This document shows positions 5,563 through 13,331 of a stretch of DNA of 15,778 nucleotides, piece after piece. This DNA is from Endomicrobiia bacterium (GTDB lineage: Bacteria > Elusimicrobiota > Endomicrobiia > Endomicrobiales > Endomicrobiaceae). The position numbers were made by a program, and so were the translations under genes. Position 1 is the first letter of the stretch, and each line of letters starts with the position of its first letter. The notes under the pieces were generated by a model. That model saw nothing but the letters and a program-made list of their open reading frames with translations, did no database searches and was not told the origin of the DNA. Location of the stretch: the NCBI GenBank assembly GCA_009782015.1, contig WQUP01000042.1:1-15778 (forward strand). The letters run 5' to 3'.

Positions 5563-8500
5563 TTAAGCCAGCGTCAGCTTTGCGGCTTTGGCAAGAAGTT
5601 TTTTCCACTGGCCGTTTTCAAATAATACTACGAGTTTCAGATCGTCTCCCGCTCCGGATTTTTCTATAATTTTCCCTTTGCCAAAAACCGGATGAGACAC
5701 AACAACGCCTATTTTATACGGTGTTTGATCGCTTGCAGGAGCATATAAAGGCTCGTCTTTTTTTATCTCGTCGTCCGAAGGCATATAGTCGTAACCTGCG
5801 TCATCTCTGAATTTGTACTCTGTTTTTGCCGTCTTTGACCTTCCTGCGTAGTTATTGCTCCATTTGGTTCTGTTAAAACCCTGATTAAATATCGGCTTAG
5901 GCTCTCTCTGCGCGTACTCGTCTCTAAAACCCGCTTCGGCGATAAAACGCGACGGCATGTTCCAGCGCGTTTTGCCGTAAACGGTTCTCTCGGAAGCCCA
6001 GCAAAGATAAAGGTGCTTTTTCGCTCTTGTCATGCCTACGTACATAAGCCTTCTTTCTTCCTCGAGCTCTTCGGGAGAAAACGCCGATTCCCCTATCGGA
6101 AACAAACCTTCTTCAAGCCCGCAGATAAAAACATTTTCAAATTCCAGCCCTTTTGCCAGATGAAGCGTCATGAGCGTAACTTTGCCCTGTGATTCGTCAA
6201 AAGAATCTATGTCGCTTACCAGAGCGATCTGTGTCAGATAACCTGCAAGCGTTTTATCCGGCGAGCGCTGCTCAAAGTCGTCTATAGCGGAAATGAGTTC
6301 TTTTATGTTTTCTATCTTTGTTTTCGCTTCCGGCGAGTTTTCAGCTTCCAGCTCTTTAAGATATCCCGAATGGGATATAACTTTTTCGGCTATGGTTTTT
6401 ACGCTTTCGGTTTCTTTTAGATTCATAAAACCTTTTATCAGCGTTACAAAAGAATTTAGCGAGGCAAGCGTGCCTTTTCCTATGCCGGCTTCTGCGGCAA
6501 AAGGCAGTGTCTGCCATATGGAAAGATTTCTTGAGGCTGCCTCTTTTTCAAGATTTTCAACCGAAGTTTTGCCTATGCCTCTTTTCGGAATGTTTATGAT
6601 TCTTTTAAAACTGACGTTATCGTTAGGGTTATGTATGAGTTTCAAGTACGCCATTATATCTTTGACTTCGGCGCGGTCGTAAAACCTTAAAGTGCCTATT
6701 ACTGCGTAAGGCATGCCAGCTCTTCTCAAAGCGTCTTCAAAAGCGCGCGACTGCGCGTTCGTTCTGTAAAAAACCGCGAAATCGGAAAGCTTATACTTTC
6801 CATCAGCCGTGTTTAGCGCGAGCATATCAGTCACTTTTGCCGCTTCGTCGTTTTCATTGGCGGTTTTTAGTACGACAACGCTGCCGCTGTCCGGATTTTG
6901 CGTCCACAGCTTTTTTTCGACTCTTCCAAGGTTATGTTTCACCACCTGCCACGCGGTTGAAAGTATTTTTGGCGTCGAACGGTAATTCTGCTCAAGTTTC
7001 ACCGATTTTGCATCAGGATAATCTTTTTCAAAATCCAAAATATTGGTTATGTCCGCGCCGCGCCACGAGTAAACCGAGTTGTGCACTACGATGTCATTTA
7101 CTGCGAATTGCCTCAAATGCGGCACGCTGACATCGTATATAAAACCGTCGTAATCCGAATATGAAACTTCGGTTATCGAATCCTCAACTATTTTATCGCC
7201 ATTTAGAACCGGAATTGTCATGCCGGCTTTGAAATGCGAAAACGGCATTGCCGTAAAAGACGCGCTTCTTGTAAGTTTGGCTTTTACCGTCAACGATAAA
7301 TCGCAAACCGATAAAATTCTTTTGACAAGCTTGTCCGCTTCCGCGTATTCCGTTCTTTCGGTTTCTATTCTCCACGTGTTTTTCTGTCCGTCTCTGACGG
7401 CAAAATTATTTTTTTTGAACTTGTCTTTCAGCTCTTCGCCGGAGGTGTTCAGACATATTCTGTGGGAATGCCAGCCTTTGTCTTGGCCTGTTATTCTTCC
7501 GGCAAACAGGCTCAGATTCACACAGCGCCGCACGGAGTTTCCTCTTATTACGGCCTGCGCCTGATGATGAGGATATTCTTCGAAGATATTCAGGTCGCGC
7601 ATCAATTTTACGACATTGTCGCGAGTATTTATTTCTCTGAATATCGAATCGCAGACCGCTTGTTTCTTTTTGCTGTCAGCGTTAAAAATAAGCGTGGGAA
7701 TGCCGTACTTTACGGATAAAAACTGTTCGTAAAATGTCGCCATGTCTTTATCTTTGCAAACATGTAAAATCCACATTTTGTCTGCGTGTTCCTGATTAAG
7801 CCTTAGCGCAAGGCCGTTTGCAGTGTCGCCTCTTTTTCTTGTTCTGATTCCCTGAGTTCTGCCAATTCTGTAGCCCATGCCGTCTTTGTACATCAGGTAA
7901 ACATAGTGAACCCCGGGTTGCTGATTAAGTTTTGCAAACCCTATGTGGTTCGGCGTGGCGCGGACAATCTTTCCGCTCTTTGTTTTAACGGTTACTATCG
8001 CGCCGCAATATTTTTTCTTTTTTACAGTATCCGCTTTTGCTCCGATAATTTTTCCGTATCCGGCCGCGGATATCAAGTTGTCTTTTTTTGTAATTTCCTC
8101 TATCTTTTTTGCGCCTTTATCGGTTTTTATAAGAGAACCTTCGACGATGCACTGGTCGTCATCGCCCACCACGCAGATGTTGTGATGTTTGTCCGCGAGA
8201 AGTTTTGTAAACCGGTACTGTGCGTGGTTTGTGTCCTGGTATTCGTCAACCAAAATGTATTTGAATCTTTTCTGATAATGTTCAAGCAGAGCCGGATACT
8301 GTTCAAGCGCTACGACCGTGCGCATTATGAGGTCGCCGAAATCGAGCGCGTCGGCCATTTCGAGCTTTTTCTGGTAAAGCGCATAAACTTTGGCTATAGC
8401 CGTTCCGATAAAATCGCCTGTTCTGTCTGCATCCGCGGCCATGTCCGACGGAAATTTCAGATCGTCTTTTGCGCGGCTTATTTTATCGGCTATCGTTGAC

Positions 8501-8910
8501 GGCTTGAATTTCTTTTCGTCAAGGTTCAGTTCTTTAACGCAGTCTTTGATTACGTTTTTCTGGTCTGCAAAATCGTATATGAGAAAGTCCGGATTTAAAT
8601 TGATTTTTGACGCTTCAACGCGCAGAAAGTACGCGCAGAAAGAGTGAAAAGTCGATACCCACACGTTCGCGCCTGCGCCGGGCATCAGATCATTGACGCG
8701 TTTCTTCATCTCTTCCGCGGCTTTATTTGTAAAAGTCACCGCCAAAATCGACCACGGCGGCACGCCCTTCGACAGAAGATATGCTATTCTGTGCGTGATG
8801 ACTCTTGTCTTGCCCGTGCCCGCACCGGCAAAAATAATAAGCGGCCCTTCCGTGCAAAGCACGGCTTCAGCCTGGGAAGGATTCAAGTTTTTAGTCAATA
8901 TATCTTTCAT
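5563..8910 (-). CDS. UvrD/PcrA-type DNA helicase precursor containing an intein
   Basis: This superfamily 1A 3'-5' DNA helicase acts in nucleotide-excision and mismatch repair and in clearing blocked forks. The 1115-residue precursor would give a 757-residue enzyme after loss of the intein (254-611), the normal size. Visible motifs are the Q motif (Q13), Walker A GAGTGKT (29-35), Ia VTFTNKAAEEM (58-68), II VDEYQDTN (221-228), III split as VGDDDQ (248-253) and SVYSWRGAD (from 612), V TLHLAKGLEFENVF and VI VGMTRAK. The C-terminus (YKIGVVVSHPVFGKGKI) is the Tudor-like domain of PcrA/UvrD, known to contact RNA polymerase. The start fits the family's usual opening (LNPSQAEAV), but there is no Shine-Dalgarno, and a TGATATAAT lies only 9 nt upstream. 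UvrD, PcrA and Rep cannot be told apart with certainty. Confidence 0.97.
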   Translation of the reverse strand: MKDILTKNLNPSQAEAVLCTEGPLIIFAGAGTGKTRVITHRIAYLLSKGVPPWSILAVTFTNKAAEEMKKRVNDLMPGAGANVWVSTFHSFCAYFLRVEASKINLNPDFLIYDFADQKNVIKDCVKELNLDEKKFKPSTIADKISRAKDDLKFPSDMAADADRTGDFIGTAIAKVYALYQKKLEMADALDFGDLIMRTVVALEQYPALLEHYQKRFKYILVDEYQDTNHAQYRFTKLLADKHHNICVVGDDDQCIVEGSLIKTDKGAKKIEEITKKDNLISAAGYGKIIGAKADTVKKKKYCGAIVTVKTKSGKIVRATPNHIGFAKLNQQPGVHYVYLMYKDGMGYRIGRTQGIRTRKRGDTANGLALRLNQEHADKMWILHVCKDKDMATFYEQFLSVKYGIPTLIFNADSKKKQAVCDSIFREINTRDNVVKLMRDLNIFEEYPHHQAQAVIRGNSVRRCVNLSLFAGRITGQDKGWHSHRICLNTSGEELKDKFKKNNFAVRDGQKNTWRIETERTEYAEADKLVKRILSVCDLSLTVKAKLTRSASFTAMPFSHFKAGMTIPVLNGDKIVEDSITEVSYSDYDGFIYDVSVPHLRQFAVNDIVVHNSVYSWRGADITNILDFEKDYPDAKSVKLEQNYRSTPKILSTAWQVVKHNLGRVEKKLWTQNPDSGSVVVLKTANENDEAAKVTDMLALNTADGKYKLSDFAVFYRTNAQSRAFEDALRRAGMPYAVIGTLRFYDRAEVKDIMAYLKLIHNPNDNVSFKRIINIPKRGIGKTSVENLEKEAASRNLSIWQTLPFAAEAGIGKGTLASLNSFVTLIKGFMNLKETESVKTIAEKVISHSGYLKELEAENSPEAKTKIENIKELISAIDDFEQRSPDKTLAGYLTQIALVSDIDSFDESQGKVTLMTLHLAKGLEFENVFICGLEEGLFPIGESAFSPEELEEERRLMYVGMTRAKKHLYLCWASERTVYGKTRWNMPSRFIAEAGFRDEYAQREPKPIFNQGFNRTKWSNNYAGRSKTAKTEYKFRDDAGYDYMPSDDEIKKDEPLYAPASDQTPYKIGVVVSHPVFGKGKIIEKSGAGDDLKLVVLFENGQWKKLLAKAAKLTLA
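7078..8151 (-). other. Intein in helicase motif III (358 residues)
   Basis: The in-frame insert begins with Cys (CIVEGSLIKT, splicing block A). It contains a block B segment ATPNHIGF with its Thr and His, a block F segment (YDGFIYDVSVPH) and ends in VVHN. The next residue is Ser (S612 of the precursor), the usual +1 nucleophile. All residues for protein splicing by the standard route are therefore present. Removing it restores a perfect motif III, VGDDDQ joined to SVYSWRGAD. Residues 80-160 carry a GIY-YIG-like nuclease region. Residues about 200-310, between nuclease and block F, are unassigned. Composition looks like the host gene. Confidence 0.95.
7672..7908 (-). other. GIY-YIG-like nuclease region within the intein
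   Basis: Intein residues 82-160 read HYVYLMYKDG then GYRIGRT, followed by R103/R105, then FYEQFLSVKYGIP and IFNADS. The GIY-YIG fold uses two Tyr-containing strands, an Arg, a Glu and an Asn. Here Y85, Y94, R103, E142 and N157 could fill these places, and the E-to-N gap of 15 equals that of I-TevI (E75, N90). The first motif is YVY rather than GIY, and the second YRIG rather than YIG. Activity as a homing nuclease is inferred. Confidence 0.65.
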
Positions 8911-8918
8911 AGAGCGGT

Positions 8919-8929
8919 TATTATATCAT
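8919..8929 (-). promoter_or_regulatory. Extended -10 promoter for the helicase
   Basis: On the minus strand ATGATATAATA contains TGnTATAAT (TATAAT at 8925-8920). Only 9 nt separate it from the ATG at 8910, so the message would begin at, or 2-3 nt before, the start codon. No clear -35 was found, as is common with extended -10 promoters. Confidence 0.5.
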
Positions 8930-8947
8930 AATCGACAATATCCCCGC

Positions 8948-8961
8948 TCTTCAATCTTCAA
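8948..8961. repeat. Two-unit heptamer word TCTTCAA
   Basis: TCTTCAA occurs twice in tandem and is followed by TCTG. It is the smallest of the 7-8 nt word arrays and lies between the divergent helicase and nitroreductase promoters. Confidence 0.5.
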
Positions 8962-8974
8962 TCTGCCGTTTAAA

Positions 8975-8985
8975 ATGATATAATA
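8975..8985 (+). promoter_or_regulatory. Extended -10 promoter for the nitroreductase
   Basis: ATGATATAATA, identical to the 11-mer used by the divergent helicase promoter, contains TGnTATAAT with TATAAT at 8979-8984. A weak TTCAAT lies 16 nt before it. Transcription would start near 8991, leaving a leader of about 30 nt with GGAGGG before the ATG. Confidence 0.6.
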
Positions 8986-9022
8986 GACAGCCGTAATGAG
9001 AAGCTGCGTTTTGGAGGGAATT

Positions 9023-9520
9023 ATGGATATTTTGCTTGAAAGAAAAAGCGTTAGAAAGTACAAAAATGAGAGCGTGAAAGAAGAAGATTTGAACTATATG
9101 CTGCGCGCCGCAATGTCGGCTCCGACGGCAAGAAATACAAGATGCTGGAGTTTTATAGTCGTAAAAGATAAGGAAACACATAAAAAGATAGCGGCCGTGC
9201 ATAAAAACGCCCAGATGATTTTGGACGCGCCCCTTGCCGTCGTAATCGCAGGAGACACAAATTTGGCATACAATGATTATCTGCCGCAGGATTGCGCTGC
9301 GGCTGCGGAGAACCTGCTGCTTGGCGCGGTGGCAAAAGGATACGGCGCCGTGTGGTGCGGCGTTTACGGAAACCGCGAAAGGCAGGAGCACCTTGAAAAA
9401 CTTTTTAATCTTCCGGAAAACATAAAGGCTTTTGCCCTGATAGTTATAGGAAAACCGGATGACAGCTCTCCGGCTAAAAACGGCTGGGATCCGTCGAAGA
9501 TAAAATACGAGAAATGGTAG
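9023..9520 (+). CDS. Nitroreductase family flavoprotein
   Basis: This 165-residue protein is of the FMN-dependent nitroreductase fold, normally a homodimer that uses NAD(P)H to reduce nitroaromatics, quinones or unknown natural substrates. The opening LLERKSVRKYKNESV carries the family's RxSxRxY-type motif for the flavin phosphate. AAMSAPTARNTRCWSFIVV is the usual second flavin-contact segment. LLLGAVAKGYGAVWCGVY lies in the conserved central helix region, and IGKPDD is the typical end motif. The ATG at 9023 was chosen because GGAGGG precedes it and the family starts here; an ATG at 8996 would add nine unrelated residues. It is at the short end for the family. The physiological substrate is unknown. 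Confidence 0.93.
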   Translation: MDILLERKSVRKYKNESVKEEDLNYMLRAAMSAPTARNTRCWSFIVVKDKETHKKIAAVHKNAQMILDAPLAVVIAGDTNLAYNDYLPQDCAAAAENLLLGAVAKGYGAVWCGVYGNRERQEHLEKLFNLPENIKAFALIVIGKPDDSSPAKNGWDPSKIKYEKW

Positions 9521-9788
9521 GAGACGGCAATTACGAATTACAAATTACGAATTACGAATCGGGTTTTTCTAAAAACCCCTAAAGTCTGTCATACCGGAAA
9601 GTTTCTATCCGGTATCTGCAGTTGACAAAATCAGGCAGTTAATCCGCTCTTTTGTCATTGCGAGGCGATGAAATCGCCGCGGCAATCCAGACTTAAAGGC
9701 AGATCCCGGACTACTGCCTTCCGGGATGACAAGCGAGGGTTATTAGAGACACCGAATTACAAATTACGAATAAACGGAAAAAAAGAAA
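9521..9788. repeat. Composite repeat region between nitroreductase and argS
   Basis: The whole 268-nt gap is repeat material. ATTACGA-type heptamers occur four times at 9530-9557 and return in the same orientation at 9756-9771. GGGTTTTT (9561-9568) pairs with AAAAACCC (9571-9578). Three hairpins follow: ATACCGGA with TCCGGTAT (9591-9598, 9608-9615), ATTGC with GCAAT enclosing GGCGAT with ATCGCC (9657-9686), and ATCCCGGA with TCCGGGAT (9703-9710, 9720-9727). The first and third hairpins are inverted relatives differing by a compensatory pair. No promoter for argS is clear, so argS may be read through from upstream. Confidence 0.9.
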
Positions 9789-11447
9789 ATGATTAAACAG
9801 CAGATTATTGAAAAGCTTAGCGGCATAGTTGAAAGATATGCCGGAGAAAAAGGGTTGACGGAAAGTATTTCTTTTTCAGTGGAAAATCCGCCTAAAAATA
9901 TAGAGGCCGATTTTGCGGTGAACGCCGCGATGCTCATTGCGAAAAAAATAAAAGCGAACCCGAGAGTTGTCGCTCAGGAAATTTCGGCGGAGATTATGAA
10001 AGAAATGTCCGGCATCGTCGAAAAGACAGAGATTGCCGGAGCCGGATTTATAAATATTACCGTAAAGAACGAACTTCTTTTTAAAGAGCTCGGTAAAATT
10101 CTTTCTCTCAAAGACAAATACGGCAGCCGCGCGCAAAATACAGGCAATGCCTGTGAAAAAGTTATGGTAGAGTTTGTCTCGGCAAATCCTACCGGCCCCT
10201 TGCACATAGGCCACGGACGCGGCGCGGCAATCGGCGACTCTCTTGCCAGAGTGCTCAAGCACATAGGCTACGACGTGAAAAAGGAGTATTATCTCAACGA
10301 CGTCGGCAACCAGATGCTCGTTTTGGCGGAATCCGTTAAAGTCAGATTCAGACAATTAAAGGGGGAGGAACTCCCCTTTTTAGAGGATGGATATAAAGGC
10401 GAATATATCGTCGATATAGCCAAAAGGCTTGTTGCCGAAGGCAAGAGTATCAATGAAATAGATTTCAAAAGAGAAGCGGTAAAAGATATTTTGAAAACTA
10501 TAGAAGACGATCTCGGCGATTTCGGCGTAAGCTTTGACAACTGGTTTTCTGAAGGCAGCATTGCCGCGGATAAAGATAAAGACGGAAAAACCGAAGTGGA
10601 TAAAGCTTGCGAGTTCCTTCTGAAAAAAGGCGACGCTTATGAAAGCGAAGGCGCGCTTTGGCTTGCGTCAACCAAATACGGCGACGATAAAGACAGGGTT
10701 TTGAAACGTTCCGACGGCAGATACACTTATCTTGCTTCCGACGTCGCATACCACAAAAATAAGTTCGAGAGAGGTTTTACAAAACTTGTCAATCTTTGGG
10801 GCGCCGACCACCACGGCTATGTTGCCAGAATTACGGCGTGCGTGCAGATGCTAGGTTTCTCAAAAGAAGCTTTGAAAGTGCTTCTATACCAGCTCGTTTC
10901 GCTCGTAAGAAACGGACAGCCGGTAGCGATGTCAACGCGCAGCGGCGAGTTTATAACTCTCAAAGAAGTCGTTGACGAAGTCGGTAAAGACGCGTGCAGA
11001 TTTTTCTTTCTGTTGCGAGCGCCGGACTCACAGCTTGAGTTCGATTTGGAACTTGCCAAAAAGCAGTCTAGCGAAAACCCGGTTTTTTACGTCCAGTACG
11101 TCAACGCCAGATGCAACTCCATAATGCGCGAAAGCAGAAGCAGGAACGACTTGTCTGAAAACGCGGATTTAAGCCTTTTGAACACGAAAGAGGAAAGGGA
11201 GCTCATAAAACATCTTGCCGCTTTCTGCGACACTCTGTCGCTTTGCGAAAAAACCATGAGCCCGCACCACTTCACCGCATATCTCATGGAGCTTGCCGAC
11301 ACATACCACAGGTTTTACGAGAAATGCCGCGTCCTTGGCGACGATGCCGCGTTAAGCGCAGCAAGACTGAAACTTATAGAAGCGGTTATGATAATAATCA
11401 AAAACGGGCTGGGGCTGCTCGGCGTGTCGGCTCCAGAGAAAATGTAA
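9789..11447 (+). CDS. argS: Arginyl-tRNA synthetase
   Basis: This class I synthetase charges tRNA-Arg with arginine using ATP in the cytoplasm. Its 552 residues match the usual length. The N-terminal Add1-like domain (about 1-110) is followed by SANPTGPLHIGHGRG with the HIGH motif at 139-142. The downstream segment WGADHHGYVARI (337-348) is typical of ArgRS. MSTRSGEFITL (381-391) takes the place of the KMSKS loop, as in many ArgRS enzymes that lack canonical KMSKS. The C-terminal helical domain contains YVQYVNARCNSIMRE and ends in the family's typical GLGLLGV. The start has only a weak purine run (AAAAAAAGAAA) before it. It lies between two repeat-filled gaps and nothing shows specific regulation. 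Confidence 0.98.
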   Translation: MIKQQIIEKLSGIVERYAGEKGLTESISFSVENPPKNIEADFAVNAAMLIAKKIKANPRVVAQEISAEIMKEMSGIVEKTEIAGAGFINITVKNELLFKELGKILSLKDKYGSRAQNTGNACEKVMVEFVSANPTGPLHIGHGRGAAIGDSLARVLKHIGYDVKKEYYLNDVGNQMLVLAESVKVRFRQLKGEELPFLEDGYKGEYIVDIAKRLVAEGKSINEIDFKREAVKDILKTIEDDLGDFGVSFDNWFSEGSIAADKDKDGKTEVDKACEFLLKKGDAYESEGALWLASTKYGDDKDRVLKRSDGRYTYLASDVAYHKNKFERGFTKLVNLWGADHHGYVARITACVQMLGFSKEALKVLLYQLVSLVRNGQPVAMSTRSGEFITLKEVVDEVGKDACRFFFLLRAPDSQLEFDLELAKKQSSENPVFYVQYVNARCNSIMRESRSRNDLSENADLSLLNTKEERELIKHLAAFCDTLSLCEKTMSPHHFTAYLMELADTYHRFYEKCRVLGDDAALSAARLKLIEAVMIIIKNGLGLLGVSAPEKM

Positions 11448-11456
11448 GAACTACAA

Positions 11457-11570
11457 TGATTAACGGTTAATGGTAAATGATTAATGAATGAGCGCGCTTT
11501 GCGCGCAAATTAGATATCGCGGCGAAGCCGCTCCTAAATTAACCATTAACCATTTATCATTAATCATTAC
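11457..11570. repeat. Inverted pair of heptamer arrays around two hairpins
   Basis: The left array (11457-11491) repeats TGATTAA/CGGTTAA-type words with period 7. The right array (11539-11570) repeats TTAACCA/TTAATCA words with the same period and is its reverse complement in kind. Between them are two tight hairpins: GCGCGC-TTT-GCGCGC (11492-11506) and GCGGC-GAA-GCCGC (11519-11531). The right array ends 13 nt before the ATG of the exported metallo-hydrolase. An in-frame extension of that gene would run through this repeat, but is not believable as protein. Confidence 0.9.
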
Positions 11571-11583
11571 ACTGTTACAACTT

Positions 11584-13137
11584 ATGAAAAAACTAATAAC
11601 AACCATAATAAGTTTAATATTTGCAGCGGGATTTGTTTTTGCGAACACGACCGTCACTCCTTACGGAGCGGCGGGTATTGTTTCAGGAAGCTGTTTTTTG
11701 CTTGAGGCCGGAGGCAAAAGAATAATAATTGACTGCGGCCTATTCATGAACGGCGGCGAGACCGAAGATGGTTCCGATGAGAAAAATCTGGATGTGCCCG
11801 ATGAACTTATAAATGCCGACGCCCTTGTGCTAACGCATGCGCATCTCGACCACAGCGGGAGAGTTCCTCTCCTGATAAGTAAAGGTTTTAAAGGAAAAAT
11901 TTACTGCACTCCTGCTACAAAAGAAATTGCAACTGCTTTGTACCGAGACCGCAACGGGCTTGATCTTGTAAAAAGAAAATTTTACTGGTCGCAGACGCAG
12001 AGGCTTAAAGCGGACAGACATTCTTCGCCTGTTATTGCGCACTGGACGGACGGCTGCAGGGCGAATATAAAGGCTGCGGAATATGCGGATGAAGAGCTTA
12101 CGCTGCCGGAGCTTTCTAAAAGCAGAAATATAGATTTCCTTTTGTGCAGAAACTGCTGTGACGAGGAAAGCCAAAAGCTTGCCGAAAGATTTGAAACCGT
12201 ACAATACGGTGAAAATGCGGTTTTGGCGGACAACATATCTTTCAAATTCATAAACTCCGCGCATATACCGGGTTCGGCAAGCGTCATTTTCTCGCTGGCC
12301 GGCAAAAAACTCTTATTTTCCGGCGACATAGGCAGCGGCTATTCCAGGCTTAGCGGCTCTTTTGAGGTTCCCGAAAAAGCGGACGCTATTTTTATGGAGT
12401 CCACATACGCCGATGACAAATCAAAACAGTCAATGGATGATTACGGCGCTTTCAGGGCAGATCTTTTAAAAGCGATATCGGAAGACAAATTGGTATGGAT
12501 ACCCGCGCTTTCGCTCAACAGGACTCAAAAAGTTATGTACGAGCTTGCGCTTATGCAGGATGAAAAAAGTTTATCCAAAGATATCGCGATATTTTCCGTG
12601 TCGCCGAGCGCAAACGACTTATGCTCGGTTTACCAAAAAGAGGCTGCGAAGCGCAGCGGCTCGTGGTTTGCCAAAGAAGTTTATGACAGGGGCTCCGTAA
12701 TACCGCAAAACGCAAAGCTTCAGATGATAAGGAATTTCGATAAAAAGACGATTCTTTTTTCTGCAAGCGGCGACATGAATAAAGGAAAATCGCAGCAGCT
12801 AATAGAGGAACTTGCTTCTAGAAAAGACGTTTTTATTATGATTGTAAATTACGTAAGCCCCGGCAGCAACGCCGGAAAGTTTCTGGCTGGGAAAACGCTT
12901 GCCGGAGGATTTAAATGCAGGGCGGAAATAAAAAAGTACGATATCTTTTCGGATCATCCGGATTTTGAAATGCTTCAGAACTGGCTTTCGAATCAGGATA
13001 AATTGACGCCTGTTTACTTGATCCATTCAGATGAAATGACTTCGGCAAAGATGTCGAAAATGCTTGCGAAAAAAGGCTGGAAAAACGTATCGGCGGCCAA
13101 AGCGATGGATAAAATAGTGCTGTTTGACGCACAGTGA
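11584..13137 (+). CDS. Exported beta-CASP metallo-beta-lactamase-fold hydrolase
   Basis: The 517-residue protein starts with a signal peptide (MKKL, hydrophobic stretch, FVFA near residue 20), then enters a metallo-beta-lactamase domain. HAHLDH (85-90) supplies zinc ligands, with H227 (SAHIPGSA) and D248 (FSGDIG) as further ligands. ESTYAD (272-277) begins the beta-CASP domain. Later come the segment IPALSLNRTQ, the ASGDMNKGKS segment, FSDHPDF and IHSDEM, in the order seen in beta-CASP RNases. About 95 residues between the HxHxDH region and H227 form an enlarged insert with CRNCC at 188-192. Cytoplasmic relatives process RNA, so an exported form is notable. The start at 11584 was chosen because it begins the signal peptide; no clear Shine-Dalgarno is visible. 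The substrate is unknown. Confidence 0.88.
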   Translation: MKKLITTIISLIFAAGFVFANTTVTPYGAAGIVSGSCFLLEAGGKRIIIDCGLFMNGGETEDGSDEKNLDVPDELINADALVLTHAHLDHSGRVPLLISKGFKGKIYCTPATKEIATALYRDRNGLDLVKRKFYWSQTQRLKADRHSSPVIAHWTDGCRANIKAAEYADEELTLPELSKSRNIDFLLCRNCCDEESQKLAERFETVQYGENAVLADNISFKFINSAHIPGSASVIFSLAGKKLLFSGDIGSGYSRLSGSFEVPEKADAIFMESTYADDKSKQSMDDYGAFRADLLKAISEDKLVWIPALSLNRTQKVMYELALMQDEKSLSKDIAIFSVSPSANDLCSVYQKEAAKRSGSWFAKEVYDRGSVIPQNAKLQMIRNFDKKTILFSASGDMNKGKSQQLIEELASRKDVFIMIVNYVSPGSNAGKFLAGKTLAGGFKCRAEIKKYDIFSDHPDFEMLQNWLSNQDKLTPVYLIHSDEMTSAKMSKMLAKKGWKNVSAAKAMDKIVLFDAQ

Positions 13138-13154
13138 GACAGTTTTGAGTTTAA

Positions 13155-13316
13155 AGTGTGGAGTTTGGAGTTGTTGTTTTTTAGCTTTTATTAGTCATTG
13201 CGGGCTTGACCCGCAATCTTATTTTCGCAAAGATAGATTGCGGCTCGGTGGCCGCAATGACGACAACAGCGAAAACTCATTCACTCCGCTCTTCGCACTC
13301 CACACTCCAAACTAAA
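13155..13316. repeat. Heptamer arrays flanking a GTCATTGCG-family core
   Basis: The left array (13155-13175) repeats AGTGTGG, AGTTTGG with period 7. The right array (13282-13316) repeats CACTCCG, CTCTTCG, with CACTCCA twice, also with period 7 and of reversed kind. The core (13194-13261) holds two hairpins: ATTGCGGG with CCCGCAAT (13197-13204, 13210-13217) and ATTGCGGC with GCCGCAAT (13237-13244, 13251-13258). The two halves are inverted copies of each other. The right array ends 15 nt before the TPR gene start. Confidence 0.92.
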
Positions 13317-13331
13317 AGAGAAGTTTAAACT

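Noticed and set aside
7078..8151. Reading the insert as a transposon or gene duplication in the helicase
   Set aside because: The insert stays in frame, has Cys at its start, HN at its end and Ser after it, and restores an exact motif III when removed, which defines an intein.
7906..8499. 197-codon plus-strand frame opposite the helicase and intein
   Set aside because: It is a shadow of the GC-biased helicase codons, with odd Cys/Phe/Tyr-rich composition and no ribosome site.
9530..9771. CRISPR-like array
   Set aside because: Units are 7 nt, contiguous and degenerate, without unique spacers or cas genes.
11488..11583. N-terminal extension of the metallo-hydrolase frame
   Set aside because: It reads through the hairpins and heptamer arrays; the signal peptide begins at the ATG at 11584.
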